Part shown: positions 54,755-63,100 of the stretch, in pieces
How the letters are laid out: each line of letters begins with the position of its first letter
How positions within the stretch are numbered: position 1 is the stretch's first letter
Source of the DNA: Streptomyces sp. MMG1533
Lineage (GTDB): Bacteria > Actinomycetota > Actinomycetes > Streptomycetales > Streptomycetaceae
DNA length: 64,000 nt
Direction of reading: 5' to 3'
NCBI RefSeq assembly: GCF_001279775.1
Contig: NZ_LGDG01000100.1
Coordinates: 91,331 to 155,330, forward strand
Position numbers and translations under genes: made by a program
Notes under the pieces: generated by a model
The model's input: the letters and a program-made list of their open reading frames with translations, nothing else
Database searches by the model: none
What the model was told of the DNA's origin: nothing

Positions 54755-55834
54755 ATGGCCGACACCTCACTTGACCTGACGCTGGACGCAGCGAAGCTCA
54801 CCGCGCAGCTCGTCGACTTCCCCTCCGAGAGCGGCACCGAGAAGCCCCTCGCGGACGCGATCGAGATCGCCCTGCGGGCGCTGCCGCACCTGACGGTCGA
54901 CCGGTACGGCAACAACGTCGTCGCCCGGACGAACCTGGGCCGCTCGGAACGCGTCATTCTCGCCGGCCACATCGACACCGTCCCGATCGCGGACAACGTC
55001 CCCTCCCGGCTCGACGACGAGGGCTACCTGTGGGGCTGCGGTACGTGTGACATGAAGTCCGGGGTGGCCGTGCAGCTGCGCATCGCGGCGACCGTCCCCG
55101 CCCCGAACCGCGACCTCACCTTCGTCTTCTACGACAACGAAGAGGTCGCCGCCCACCTCAACGGCCTGAAGCATGTGGCCGCGGCCCACCCCGACTGGCT
55201 GGAGGGCGACTTCGCGATCCTGCTGGAGCCGACGAACAACCAGGTCGAGGGCGGCTGCCAGGGCACGCTGAGGGTCTTCCTGAAGTTCACGGGGCAGCGG
55301 GCGCACTCCGCGCGCGCCTGGATGGGCTCCAACGCGATCCACGCGGCCGCCCCGGCGCTCGCCAAGCTCGCCGCGTACGAGCCGCGCAAGCCGGTCGTGG
55401 ACGGTCTCCGGTTCCACGAGGGCCTCAACGCCGTACGCATCGAGGGCGGTGTCGCCACCAACGTCATCCCCGACGCCTGCACCCTCGTCGTCAACTTCCG
55501 CTACGCGCCCGACCGCAGCGAGGAGGAGGCGGAGGCGTTCGTGCGCGAGTACTTCGCGGACTGCGGTGTCGACGAGTTCGTCGTCGACGACCACACCGGC
55601 GGCGCCCGTCCCGGCCTCACCCACCCCGCCGCGCAGGCCTTCATGGCGGCCGTCGGCGGCGAGGCCCGCCCCAAGTTCGGCTGGACGGACGTGGCCCGTT
55701 TCAGCGCCCTCGGGGTACCCGCGGTGAACTACAGCCCGGGGGAGCCGCTTCTCGCCCACAAGGTGGACGAGCGGGTCAAGGCGTCGCTCATCCCGCAGGC
55801 GGAGGAGCGGTTGAGGTCGTGGCTGACGGCATGA
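54755..55834 (+). CDS. dapE: Succinyl-diaminopimelate desuccinylase
   Basis: 359 aa, ATG 54755. An M20-family metallohydrolase of the actinobacterial DapE type: zinc ligands in AGHIDTVPIADNV and GCGTCDMKSGVAV, bridging Glu in VFYDNEEVAAHL, and the dimerisation insert QVEGGCQGTLRVFLKFTG. It removes succinate from N-succinyl-LL-diaminopimelate, the step after dapC. It is divergent from the lysozyme-like gene (77 bp between starts). Confidence 0.95.
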   Translation: MADTSLDLTLDAAKLTAQLVDFPSESGTEKPLADAIEIALRALPHLTVDRYGNNVVARTNLGRSERVILAGHIDTVPIADNVPSRLDDEGYLWGCGTCDMKSGVAVQLRIAATVPAPNRDLTFVFYDNEEVAAHLNGLKHVAAAHPDWLEGDFAILLEPTNNQVEGGCQGTLRVFLKFTGQRAHSARAWMGSNAIHAAAPALAKLAAYEPRKPVVDGLRFHEGLNAVRIEGGVATNVIPDACTLVVNFRYAPDRSEEEAEAFVREYFADCGVDEFVVDDHTGGARPGLTHPAAQAFMAAVGGEARPKFGWTDVARFSALGVPAVNYSPGEPLLAHKVDERVKASLIPQAEERLRSWLTA

Positions 55835-55907
55835 GGGGGCGCGTGACGCCGTGATCGTGCTTGGTGGCGCTTCATGGCGGACATGCTCACGTCCCCCGTC
55901 CGTAACC

Positions 55908-55923
55908 AGCGTAGATCTACGCT
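55908..55923. promoter_or_regulatory. 16-bp perfect palindrome before the LOG-family gene
   Basis: AGCGTAGATCTACGCT, a perfect 16-bp palindrome, 33 bp upstream of the start codon at 55957. Position and symmetry suit an operator for a TetR- or GntR-like repressor, or it may overlap the promoter; no regulator gene is adjacent. Confidence 0.55.
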
Positions 55924-55956
55924 GAGGTGGAAAGACGGCAAGCGGAGGGAGCGCAC

Positions 55957-56715
55957 ATGGCTACTGGCAACCCCGAGGGCAGGAAGCAGCCACCGGAGGA
56001 GCAGCGCCTGGGACCCGTCCTCCGGAGGCGGGGACAGGTCCAGGCCAGCACGACCGACCAGCGTCTGCTGGACGCGGGCGGCCCCTCGGACTGGGTCCAC
56101 ACCGACCCGTGGCGCGTCCTGCGCATCCAGTCGGAGTTCATCGAGGGCTTCGGCACGCTCGCCGAACTCCCGCCCGCGATCAGCGTGTTCGGTTCCGCCC
56201 GTACACAAGCGGACTCGCCGGAGTACGAAGCGGGCGTGAAGCTGGGGCGAGGCCTGGTGGAAGCGGGCTTCGCGGTGATCACGGGCGGCGGCCCGGGCGC
56301 CATGGAAGCCGCCAACAAGGGCGCCTGCGAGGCGAAGGGCATCTCCGTCGGCCTGGGCATCGAGCTTCCCTTCGAGCAGGGGCTCAACCCCTACGTCGAC
56401 ATCGGCCTCAACTTCCGCTACTTCTTCGTCCGCAAGATGATGTTCGTGAAGTACGCCCAGGGCTTCGTGGTCCTGCCGGGCGGCCTGGGCACGCTGGACG
56501 AACTGTTCGAGGCGCTCACCCTCGTCCAGACCCAGAAGGTGACCCGCTTCCCGATCGTCCTCTTCGGTACGGAGTACTGGGGCGGGTTGGTGGACTGGCT
56601 GAAGAACACGCTGATCGCGCAGGGCAAGGCCTCGGAGAAGGACCTGCTCCTGTTCCATCTCACGGACGACGTGGACGAGGCGGTGGCGTTGGTGTCGAAG
56701 GAGGCGGGCCGCTAG
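55957..56715 (+). CDS. LOG-family Rossmann-fold protein (TIGR00730, cytokinin-type phosphoribohydrolase)
   Basis: 252 aa from ATG 55957, with GGAGGGAG upstream; the in-frame start at 55927 has no ribosome site. The Rossmann core has ISVFGSARTQ, GGGPGAMEAANKGA and the LOG signature PGGLGTLDELFEA, with VRKMMFVKYA before it. The family cleaves nucleoside 5'-monophosphates to release the base (and makes cytokinins in plants); older lysine decarboxylase names are unsupported. Its place beside dapE parallels Rv1205 of M. tuberculosis. The N-terminal 50 residues are an extra, charged extension. Confidence 0.92.
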   Translation: MATGNPEGRKQPPEEQRLGPVLRRRGQVQASTTDQRLLDAGGPSDWVHTDPWRVLRIQSEFIEGFGTLAELPPAISVFGSARTQADSPEYEAGVKLGRGLVEAGFAVITGGGPGAMEAANKGACEAKGISVGLGIELPFEQGLNPYVDIGLNFRYFFVRKMMFVKYAQGFVVLPGGLGTLDELFEALTLVQTQKVTRFPIVLFGTEYWGGLVDWLKNTLIAQGKASEKDLLLFHLTDDVDEAVALVSKEAGR

Positions 56716-56719
56716 CGGA

Positions 56720-56870
56720 CGCCATCCAGCCCGTCCGGCGTTCGAGGACGAGGCCGTCCGGGCCGATGGGGGTCCAGGCCGATGGGGGTCCGGGGGCGGA
56801 ACCCCTGGGCGGGGTCGACAGGGGCGGAGCCCCTGGGGACGGGACGGGAAGGGGCGGCGGGGGCGACGAA
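56720..56870. repeat. Streptomyces-type dispersed intergenic repeat
   Basis: A GC-rich stretch of internally repetitive sequence (GGCCGATGGGGGTCC twice; CGGAACCCCTGGG and CGGAGCCCCTGGG) of the kind that I recall scattered between Streptomyces genes, here between convergent genes. It can fold into several hairpins and probably serves as terminator as well. Confidence 0.6.
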
Positions 56871-56874
56871 ATCC

Positions 56875-57735
56875 CTACGCCAGCCCCCTCCGCGCCACCG
56901 CCGGCGCCCGGTGCCCCGCGATCGACGCCACCATGTCCAGCACCTGCCGGGTCTCGCCAACCTCGTGCACCCGATACACCTGAGCACCGAGCCACGCAGA
57001 CACGGCCGTCGTGGCCAACGTCCCCACCACGCGCTCCTTCACCGGCTTGTCCAAGGTCTCGCCCACAAAGTCCTTGTTGGACAGCGACACCAGCACCGGC
57101 CACCCGGTGCCGACCATCTCCCCGAGCCGCCGCGTAGCCTCAAGACTGTGCCGCGTGTTCTTCCCGAAGTCGTGCCCGGGATCGATCAGCACCGACTCCC
57201 GAGGCACCCCGAGCGACACCGCCCGCTCGGCCAACCCCACGGTCACCCGCAGAATGTCGGCCATGACGTCGTCGTACGTCACCCGATGCGGCCGCGTACG
57301 AGGCTCGGCACCTCCCGCGTGCGTACACACCAAGCCCACCCCGTACCGGGCGGCGACCTCGGCCAGCCCCGGGTCCACGCCACCCCACGCGTCGTTCAGC
57401 AGATCCGCGCCCGCCTCGCACACGGCCTCGCCGACTTCGGCCCGCCAGGTGTCCACGCTGATCACGACATCGGGAAAGCGCCGCCGGACCTCCGCCACGA
57501 AGCCGACCGTCCGCCGCGACTCTTCCTCCGCCGTGACCTCTTCGCCCGGCCCGGCCTTGACCCCGCCGATGTCGACGATGGCCGCGCCCTCCGCCACCGC
57601 CTGCTCCACGCGCGCGAGAGCCGGCTCGTCGCGGAAGGTGGCCCCCTGGTCGTAGAAGGAGTCCGGGGTCCGGTTCACGATCGCCATGATCACCGGCTCG
57701 TGCGTGTCGAATTCACGCCTGCCCAGCCTGAGCAT
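56875..57735 (-). CDS. folP: Dihydropteroate synthase-like protein, FolP2 type
   Basis: 286 aa, ATG 57735. TIM-barrel pterin-binding fold: IMAIVNRTPDSFYDQGATF, VDIGGVKAGPGEEVTAEEES, ISVDTWRAEVGEAVCEAGAD, LIDPGHDFGKNTRHSL. Several positions differ from housekeeping DHPS: the usual NVTPDSFSDGG reads NRTPDSFYDQG, and DIGGESTRPG reads DIGGVKAGPG, as in mycobacterial FolP2, which from memory lacks DHPS activity. The gene sits in the same place as folP2 of M. tuberculosis. It may therefore not supply folate. Confidence 0.88.
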   Translation of the reverse strand: MLRLGRREFDTHEPVIMAIVNRTPDSFYDQGATFRDEPALARVEQAVAEGAAIVDIGGVKAGPGEEVTAEEESRRTVGFVAEVRRRFPDVVISVDTWRAEVGEAVCEAGADLLNDAWGGVDPGLAEVAARYGVGLVCTHAGGAEPRTRPHRVTYDDVMADILRVTVGLAERAVSLGVPRESVLIDPGHDFGKNTRHSLEATRRLGEMVGTGWPVLVSLSNKDFVGETLDKPVKERVVGTLATTAVSAWLGAQVYRVHEVGETRQVLDMVASIAGHRAPAVARRGLA

Positions 57736-57882
57736 CCCCTGTGACCTCTCCTCGTGCGTCGTGATCCGCGGCGTCTGTGGCCGCCTGCGACCCTAACTGC
57801 CAGACTCGCATGGCACGATCGGACCCTGACACATTCGACGCCGGCGCCCAGCACGCCGGCACCGACCATGGGGACCTCAGCG

Positions 57883-58239
57883 ATGGTTATGTTCTTGTTC
57901 CTGGTCATCGCGCTGGCCGTGGTGGTCGCCGCGGTGACGCTCGCCGTCGTGGGCGGCGGAGAGAGCAGCGGCCCGCTGCCGGAGGCCGCGCCCGAGCGCC
58001 TGCAGGACCCGCTGCCGCTGGACCGCCCGGTGAACCGCGCGGACATCGAGACCCTGCGCTTCCCGCTGGCCGCCCGCGGCTACCGCATGGCCGACGTCGA
58101 CGACGCGCTCGGCCGCCTCGGTGCGGAGCTCGCCGAGCGGGACGCCCGGATCGCCGACCTGGAGTCCGCGCTGGCCGGCGCGCAGGCCGCCGCGAGCCAC
58201 GTCTCCATGGAGAAGCCCTCCCCGGAGGAGCGGCCGTGA
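57883..58239 (+). CDS. Membrane protein with DivIVA-domain motif
   Basis: 118 aa from ATG 57883 (MVMFLFLVIALAVVVAAVTL); an ATG at 57868 and longer versions are in frame but less likely. A membrane helix at the very N-terminus is followed by a linker and RPVNRADIETLRFPLAARGY plus RMADVDDALGRLGAELAERD, the DivIVA N-terminal type motif that in DivIVA binds curved membranes. Rv1209 of M. tuberculosis is the positional counterpart. It may act at the cell pole or septum. Its stop overlaps tag. Confidence 0.85.
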   Translation: MVMFLFLVIALAVVVAAVTLAVVGGGESSGPLPEAAPERLQDPLPLDRPVNRADIETLRFPLAARGYRMADVDDALGRLGAELAERDARIADLESALAGAQAAASHVSMEKPSPEERP

Positions 58240-58820
58240 GCGACGGCACCGCCCTCGCCGGTCCGGACGGCGCGCTGCGCTGCCCGTGGGCGCTGTCGAC
58301 CGAGGACTACGTGACGTACCACGACCAGGAGTGGGGCCGCCCGGTCCACGGCGACGACGCGCTCTTCGAACGGCTCAGCCTGGAGGCCTTCCAGTCCGGC
58401 CTGTCCTGGATCACGATCCTGCGCCGCCGCCCGGGCTTCCGCGCCGCCTTCGCCGGCTTCGAGATCGCGAAGGTCGCCGCCTTCACCGACGACGACCGCG
58501 AGCGCCTCCTCGCCGATGCGGGCATCATCCGCAACCGCGCCAAGGTCGACGCGACGCTCGCCAACGCGCGCGTGCTGACTGACTGGGCCCCGGGCGACCT
58601 GGACGACCTGATCTGGTCCCACGCCCCGGACTCGGCCACCCGCCCGGTCCCGAAGACCCTCTCCGACGTCCCGGCGGTCACCCCCGAGTCGACGGCCCTG
58701 TCGAAGGCCCTCAAGAAACGCGGCCTGCGTTTCGTCGGGCCGACGACGGCGTACGCGCTGATGCAGGCGTGCGGGCTGGTGGACGACCACCTGGAGGCGT
58801 GTGCGGCGAGGCGGGGCTGA
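58236..58820 (+). CDS. tag: DNA-3-methyladenine glycosylase I
   Basis: 194 aa; GTG 58236 overlaps the previous stop (GTGA). Opening CPWALSTEDYVTYHDQEWGR and the segment EAFQSGLSWITILRRRPGFR, together with LKKRGLRFVGPTTAYALMQA and the end CGLVDDHLEAC, are the Tag hallmarks, including the Zn-ligand-type Cys/His residues (Cys near the start, His and Cys near the end). It excises 3-methyladenine from DNA. Confidence 0.94.
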   Translation: MSDGTALAGPDGALRCPWALSTEDYVTYHDQEWGRPVHGDDALFERLSLEAFQSGLSWITILRRRPGFRAAFAGFEIAKVAAFTDDDRERLLADAGIIRNRAKVDATLANARVLTDWAPGDLDDLIWSHAPDSATRPVPKTLSDVPAVTPESTALSKALKKRGLRFVGPTTAYALMQACGLVDDHLEACAARRG

Positions 58821-58847
58821 GTCCCGCCTCGCCGCACACCTTCCGGC

Positions 58848-59651
58848 TCAGCGGCCCAGGTACTTCGGCTTCTCCTTGTTCACGAACGCCTGCACCGCGA
58901 TCGCGTGGTCCTCGGACCCGCCCGCCCGCGTCTGCAGCTCGTCCTCCTTCTCCAGGGTCTCGGCCAGGGAGTGCGACAGCCCGTAGGCCATCGCCTCCTT
59001 GATCGCCCCGTACGCCACCGTCGGCCCCTCGGCCAGCGCCCGCGCCACCTTCTCCGCCTCGCCGCGCAGGTCCGCCGACGGTACGACCCGGTTGGCGATC
59101 CCGAGTTCGTACGCCTCCTGCGCCGTGATGCTCCGGGGGAAGAGCAGCAGGTCGGCCGCCCGGCCCGGTCCGATCACCCGGGGCAGCGTCCAGGAGATCC
59201 CCGAGTCGGCGGTCAGCGCCACGCCCGCGAACGACGTGTTGAAGGCCGCGGTGTCCGCCACGACCCGGTAGTCCGCGGCCAGCGCGAAACCGAACCCGGC
59301 CCCGGCGGCGACCCCGTTCACCCCGGCCACCACGGGCTTGCGCATCTCGGTCAGCGCCCGCGCGATCGGGTTGTAGTGCTCGCGCACGGTGCTCATGGTC
59401 TGCCCGGTGCCCGCCTCGCGGTCGGAGGCCAGCAGCCCGATGTGCTCCTTGAGGTCCTGCCCCACGCAGAACGCCCGCTCGCCCGCGGCGGTCAGCAGTA
59501 CCGCCCGTACGGCCTCGTCGGCGGCCGCGGCCTGGACCGCGTCCCGGAGGGCGACCTTGGTGGCGATGTTCAGCGCGTTCATCGCCTCCGGGCGGTTCAG
59601 CACGATCGTCGCGAGTCCGTCGCTCACCTCGTACAGCACGGTGTCGGCCAT
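58848..59651 (-). CDS. Enoyl-CoA hydratase/isomerase family protein
   Basis: 267 aa from ATG 59651; the longer open frame (to 59828) crosses the promoter. Crotonase fold: LATIVLNRPEAMNALNI, ERAFCVGQDLKEHIG (oxyanion hole), GVAAGAGFGFALAADYRVV and AEGPTVAYGAIKEAMAYGL. The usual GGGxxLAxxCD region lacks one of the catalytic acids of hydratases, so it may be an isomerase or another crotonase. Convergent with tag. Confidence 0.88.
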   Translation of the reverse strand: MADTVLYEVSDGLATIVLNRPEAMNALNIATKVALRDAVQAAAADEAVRAVLLTAAGERAFCVGQDLKEHIGLLASDREAGTGQTMSTVREHYNPIARALTEMRKPVVAGVNGVAAGAGFGFALAADYRVVADTAAFNTSFAGVALTADSGISWTLPRVIGPGRAADLLLFPRSITAQEAYELGIANRVVPSADLRGEAEKVARALAEGPTVAYGAIKEAMAYGLSHSLAETLEKEDELQTRAGGSEDHAIAVQAFVNKEKPKYLGR

Positions 59652-60028
59652 GGCGTGTCCCCTCCGGTTCGCGGCTCGGACGTACTCGTCGGTACGTCCC
59701 TGTGTCCGAAGGACAGCATGGCGGAGATCATCGTCCGAGGGCCGGACCGGACGTGTGACCTGCGTCAAAGAATTACCGACCGGGTGCGGTCGGTGGATGT
59801 CCGCGGGGCGGCGCAGTATCGCAGTCACATCGCCGAATTGAGTGGTTTTGCTCGCGCGCGTTGCCCAAGCGATGCCGACTGATGTTGGTCATCGGGTGCT
59901 GAGATGCGGGATAATGGCCTGGAAGCAATGTGTTCGATGCCGGTGTCGTGTGTCCCACCCCCGGGACAGGCGTGCCCTCCAGGGCCGTCGGCTTTGACGA
60001 TGAGCTGGTTTCAGGAAGGGGAACGAGC
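59652..60028. promoter_or_regulatory. Divergent intergenic region upstream of the DUF3117 gene
   Basis: 377 bp. On the plus strand TTGGTC (59885-59890) and GATAAT (59910-59915), spacer 19, form a possible promoter for the DUF3117 gene with a leader of about 110 nt. No gene recognised. The promoter for the minus-strand crotonase is expected near 59660-59760. Confidence 0.4.
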
Positions 60029-60196
60029 ATGGCGGCCATGAAGCCGCGGACGGGCGATGGCCCGCTCGAGGTGACCAAGGAGGGGCGGGGCATTGTCATG
60101 CGCGTTCCGCTCGAAGGCGGCGGGCGGCTCGTCGTCGAGCTGACCCCCGATGAGGCCGACGCGCTCGGTGACGCCCTCAAGAAGGTCGTCGGCTGA
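60029..60196 (+). CDS. DUF3117 small protein
   Basis: 55 aa from ATG 60029, with AAGGGGAAC upstream; an in-frame GTG at 59930 is probably not used. Sequence opens MAAMKPRTGDGPLEVTKEGR and ends DEADALGDALKKVVG, with GIVMRVPLEGGGRLVVELTP between, so a small beta-hairpin plus helix fold. It is extremely conserved among actinobacteria (Rv1211-like in M. tuberculosis, as recalled), yet no function is known. It stands alone, with its own terminator. Confidence 0.88.
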   Translation: MAAMKPRTGDGPLEVTKEGRGIVMRVPLEGGGRLVVELTPDEADALGDALKKVVG

Positions 60197-60220
60197 CGCG
60201 GAAGCGCACCATACCTTTTC

Positions 60221-60256
60221 AGCAACCCCGGCATCCCGAGCGGTGCCGGGGTTGCT
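60221..60256 (+). terminator. Terminator of the DUF3117 gene
   Basis: A perfect 13-bp stem (60221-60233 with 60244-60256) with a 10-nt loop, 24 bp after the stop, ending in GTTTG. Confidence 0.85.
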
Positions 60257-60296
60257 GTTTGCCTTGCCCGGCGCCTGTCTCACATGCCTCGAACGG

Positions 60297-60929
60297 TCAG
60301 CGCTTGACTGCGCAGAGCAGCCCGTCACCCACTGGGAGCAGTGACGGCACGAGTTCCTGGCTCTCGCGCACCGCGCGCAGCAGCTCCCGCAGTCGCAGGA
60401 CCTCCGTGGGCTGCGGGCCCGAGTCGACGGTCCGGCCGTTGGCGAAGACGCCCTCGAAGACGACCAGACCGCCGGGGCGCAGCAGGCGCAACGATTCAGC
60501 GAGGTAGTCCATGACCTCTTGCCGGTCGCCGTCGCAGAAGACGAGGTCGTAGCCGGCGTCCGCGAGCCGCGGCAGGACGTCCAGAGCGCGGCCGGGGATG
60601 AAGCGGGCCCGGTTGCTGGCGAAGCCGGAGGCGCGGAAGGCCTGGCGGGCGAACTGCTGGTGTTCCGGCTCCGGGTCGACCGTGGTCAATACGCCGTCGG
60701 CGCGCATGCCGTGCAGCAGGTGGATGCCGGACACGCCCGTGCCGGTGCCGATCTCCGCGACCGCCTTGGCCTCCACGGTGGCGGCGAGCAACCCGAGCGC
60801 CGCGCCCGTGCCGGGCGACACCGAGCGCAGCCCCGCCTCGCGGGCCCGGTCACGGGCCCAGCGCAGGGCTTCGTCCTCGGCGACATAGGCGTCGGCGAAC
60901 GCCCAGCTCGTCTGCCGGTTGCCGGTAAT
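60297..60929 (-). CDS. O-methyltransferase, apparent ATT start
   Basis: 210 aa if it starts at ATT 60929. Family Methyltransf_24/O-methyltransferase: AEIGTGTGVSGIHLLHGMRA, VLTTVDPEPEHQQFARQAFR, YDLVFCDGDRQEVMDYL, ESQELVPSLLPVGDGLLCAV. The reading frame is open upstream of the first ATG/GTG/TTG (GTG 60821) through 36 codons that look coding (TSWAFADAYVAEDEALRWAR) up to a TAA near 61007, but contains no ATG, GTG or TTG. AGGAGAGGG lies directly before ATT 60929. Starting at GTG 60821 would drop the N-terminal helices that cover the active site in this family. Counterpart of Rv1220c, divergent from sigE. Substrate unknown. Confidence 0.85.
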   Translation of the reverse strand: MTGNRQTSWAFADAYVAEDEALRWARDRAREAGLRSVSPGTGAALGLLAATVEAKAVAEIGTGTGVSGIHLLHGMRADGVLTTVDPEPEHQQFARQAFRASGFASNRARFIPGRALDVLPRLADAGYDLVFCDGDRQEVMDYLAESLRLLRPGGLVVFEGVFANGRTVDSGPQPTEVLRLRELLRAVRESQELVPSLLPVGDGLLCAVKR

Positions 60930-60981
60930 GACCCTCTCCTGTCCCCGTGGTTGCCTGGGCGTGACTGTATCCGTTGGTGTC

Positions 60982-61008
60982 GGGAACCCGCAGATGGGAC
61001 CGGGCGTT
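60982..61008 (+). promoter_or_regulatory. ECF-sigma type promoter upstream of sigE
   Basis: GGGAAC (60982-60987), a 17-bp spacer and CGTT (61005-61008) match the general ECF promoter form (GGAAC-N16/17-CGTT). It reads toward sigE, so sigE may be autoregulated or controlled by another ECF factor. Confidence 0.6.
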
Positions 61009-61158
61009 TAGAGGGGTGGGAGACAGAGCGGGGGGACACGGTTGGATCACGACGACGAGCAGGCGCTCGAGCAACTGCTGACGCAGCCGCACGAGCCGTA
61101 CCAGCACAGATCAATTTCTCGTAAAACCGCTTATCCGGAGCTAACGGGCGAGGTGGCT

Positions 61159-61932
61159 ATGGTAGGGGCTCCACTGGACACCACCAGAGCCGACAGGGGA
61201 GGTGCGGCTGCACCTGTGGATCGCGGAGGAGTGCTCCGGCGCTTCCTCGGATCGGCGGGCAGGCCGAAATCCGTGAACGACACCGCTGCTGACCCCAGCC
61301 ACGCCGCTGAATACGCCCAGACCGCGACCTTCTCCACCGACGCGGACGGGCAGGCGTGGACTCCGCCCACCTGGGAGGAGATCGTCAGCACCCACAGCGG
61401 CCGGGTGTACCGGCTCGCCTACCGTCTGACGGGCAACCAGCACGACGCCGAGGATCTCACCCAGGAGGTCTTCGTCCGCGTCTTCCGCTCGTTGTCGACC
61501 TACACGCCGGGCACCTTCGAGGGCTGGCTGCACCGCATCACCACCAACCTCTTCCTGGACATGGTCCGCCGCAAGCAGCGCATCCGCTTCGACGCCCTCG
61601 GCGAGGACGCGGCCGAGCGGCTGCCCAGCCGCGAGCCGTCGCCCCAGCAGGTCTTCAACGACGCGCACTTCGACGCCGACGTCCAGCAGGCTCTCGACAC
61701 CCTCGCCCCCGAGTTCCGTGCCGCGGTCGTCCTGTGCGACATCGAAGGACTGTCGTACGAGGAGATCGCCGCGACCCTGGGCGTCAAGCTCGGCACCGTC
61801 CGGTCCCGGATCCACCGAGGCCGCTCCCAGCTGCGCAAGGCCCTCGCCCACCGCTCGCCGGAGGCCCGGGCCCAGCGCCGCTCCTTCATGGCCCGTGTTC
61901 CCGCGCTGGGGGGAGGGGGCGCGACCGCGTGA
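61159..61932 (+). CDS. sigE: ECF sigma factor SigE
   Basis: 257 aa from ATG 61159 ([15 protein letters not shown]), with GAGG just before it. A TTG at 61042 would add 39 residues, but codons from about 61108 to 61158 have A/T-ending codons unlike the rest. Sigma region 2 is [20 protein letters not shown] with [19 protein letters not shown], and region 4 is [20 protein letters not shown] with [19 protein letters not shown]. Followed by a coupled zinc-type anti-sigma gene and htrA, as in M. tuberculosis sigE-rseA-htrA, so it should drive the envelope-stress response. Confidence 0.92.
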   Translation: MVGAPLDTTRADRGGAAAPVDRGGVLRRFLGSAGRPKSVNDTAADPSHAAEYAQTATFSTDADGQAWTPPTWEEIVSTHSGRVYRLAYRLTGNQHDAEDLTQEVFVRVFRSLSTYTPGTFEGWLHRITTNLFLDMVRRKQRIRFDALGEDAAERLPSREPSPQQVFNDAHFDADVQQALDTLAPEFRAAVVLCDIEGLSYEEIAATLGVKLGTVRSRIHRGRSQLRKALAHRSPEARAQRRSFMARVPALGGGGATA

Positions 61933-62903
61933 GTGGATCACGGCCTACCCCGTCCGAACAGCACCTGGGAGACCGACTCGCCGCCCTTGTGGACGGAGAG
62001 CTCGGTCATGAGTCACGCGACCGCGTCCTCGCGCACCTGGCCACCTGTGCCAAGTGCAAGGCAGAGGCCGACGCACAGCGCCGACTGAAGAACGTCTTCG
62101 CGGAGGCGGCACCGCCGCCGCCCTCGGAGAGCTTCCTGGCCCGTCTCCAAGGGCTTCCCGCGGGAGACGACACGGACGACGGTGACGACTCGCCGTTCGG
62201 CGGGTCGGCGTTCGGCGGCGGGCTCGCCGGAAGATCCGGCGCCGCCGGGGTCTTCGGTCTGAAGCGCGGCGAGCGCTTCGAGTTCGACTACCTGCCGGCC
62301 CGTTCGCACGCCTCCGTGCTTCCGCCCTCCTCGGCGAACCGTGGCTTCCGCATCCATGACGTCAGCCGCCACGAGGCCGAGCGGTCCGCCTCGCGCGGGC
62401 TGCGGTTCGCGTTCGTCGCCGCCGGGGCGGTGTCCCTGGCCGCGATCGCGCTGGGCGGGGTCACCACGGTGACGCCGACCGACACGGCCGTGGACGCGCG
62501 CGGCGGCTCCGGCGGCAGCAATGTGACGCCGGCCCGCACACAGGGCACGGGAGCCGCCACGGCACCCGAGAACCAGCGTCGCCGTGGGCTCGGCCCGCTG
62601 CTCGCACAGAGCCAGGGCTCGCTCGGTGACAACCCGGTCGCCCGGACCGAGATCTCGGCACCGCTGCTGCCCGGGGCGCCGACGCCCGCGGTCGGCCAGG
62701 TACAGGAGGGCGTCCACTCGCTGGCCGCGCCCGTGATGGCCGGCGCGGCCGCCATGTCCCCTCTGATACGTCCGCTCAGCGCGACCCCACCGCTCTCCCT
62801 CACCACGTGGTCCACCAACCCGGACCTCCTCGCCACCCCCGGCCTCCTCGCCGCACCCGTCCCCGACTCGACCTCGGCGTCTTCCTCCCCCACTCCCCGC
62901 TGA
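61929..62903 (+). CDS. Membrane anti-sigma factor with zinc-binding N-terminus
   Basis: 324 aa; GTG 61929 overlaps the sigE stop (GTGA), as expected for a sigma/anti-sigma pair. The N-terminal ASD has the HxxxCxxC zinc motif ([19 protein letters not shown]). A long linker and a membrane helix ([20 protein letters not shown], about 157-178) follow, then about 140 extracytoplasmic residues rich in Ala/Pro/Thr, with no enzyme motif. It should hold SigE inactive until an envelope or redox signal. The outer part is larger than in minimal anti-sigma factors. Confidence 0.9.
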   Translation: MSGSRPTPSEQHLGDRLAALVDGELGHESRDRVLAHLATCAKCKAEADAQRRLKNVFAEAAPPPPSESFLARLQGLPAGDDTDDGDDSPFGGSAFGGGLAGRSGAAGVFGLKRGERFEFDYLPARSHASVLPPSSANRGFRIHDVSRHEAERSASRGLRFAFVAAGAVSLAAIALGGVTTVTPTDTAVDARGGSGGSNVTPARTQGTGAATAPENQRRRGLGPLLAQSQGSLGDNPVARTEISAPLLPGAPTPAVGQVQEGVHSLAAPVMAGAAAMSPLIRPLSATPPLSLTTWSTNPDLLATPGLLAAPVPDSTSASSSPTPR

Positions 62904-63100
62904 CCGGCCTCTGCGCGGCGGCTCGGGAACCTGGTTGAATCCAGGGGAGTCGGCCAGGGGAGCCGACGCACCGCGGCCACCGCGTGGCCTGCCCGGCGGA
63001 TCGTGCCGCAGCGAAGCGAACTGTGCCTGACAGGTGCAGGCGAGCGGGGGTACGTTCGGCGCGTGGGCCTGCGAGGCGGGGCCCGAGCTGTGGGGAGAGC

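Noticed and set aside
61042..61158. TTG 61042 as the definite start of sigE
   Set aside because: Possible because of the upstream ECF promoter, but the A/T-rich codons at 61108-61158 are atypical; ATG 61159 was preferred and the alternative is recorded.
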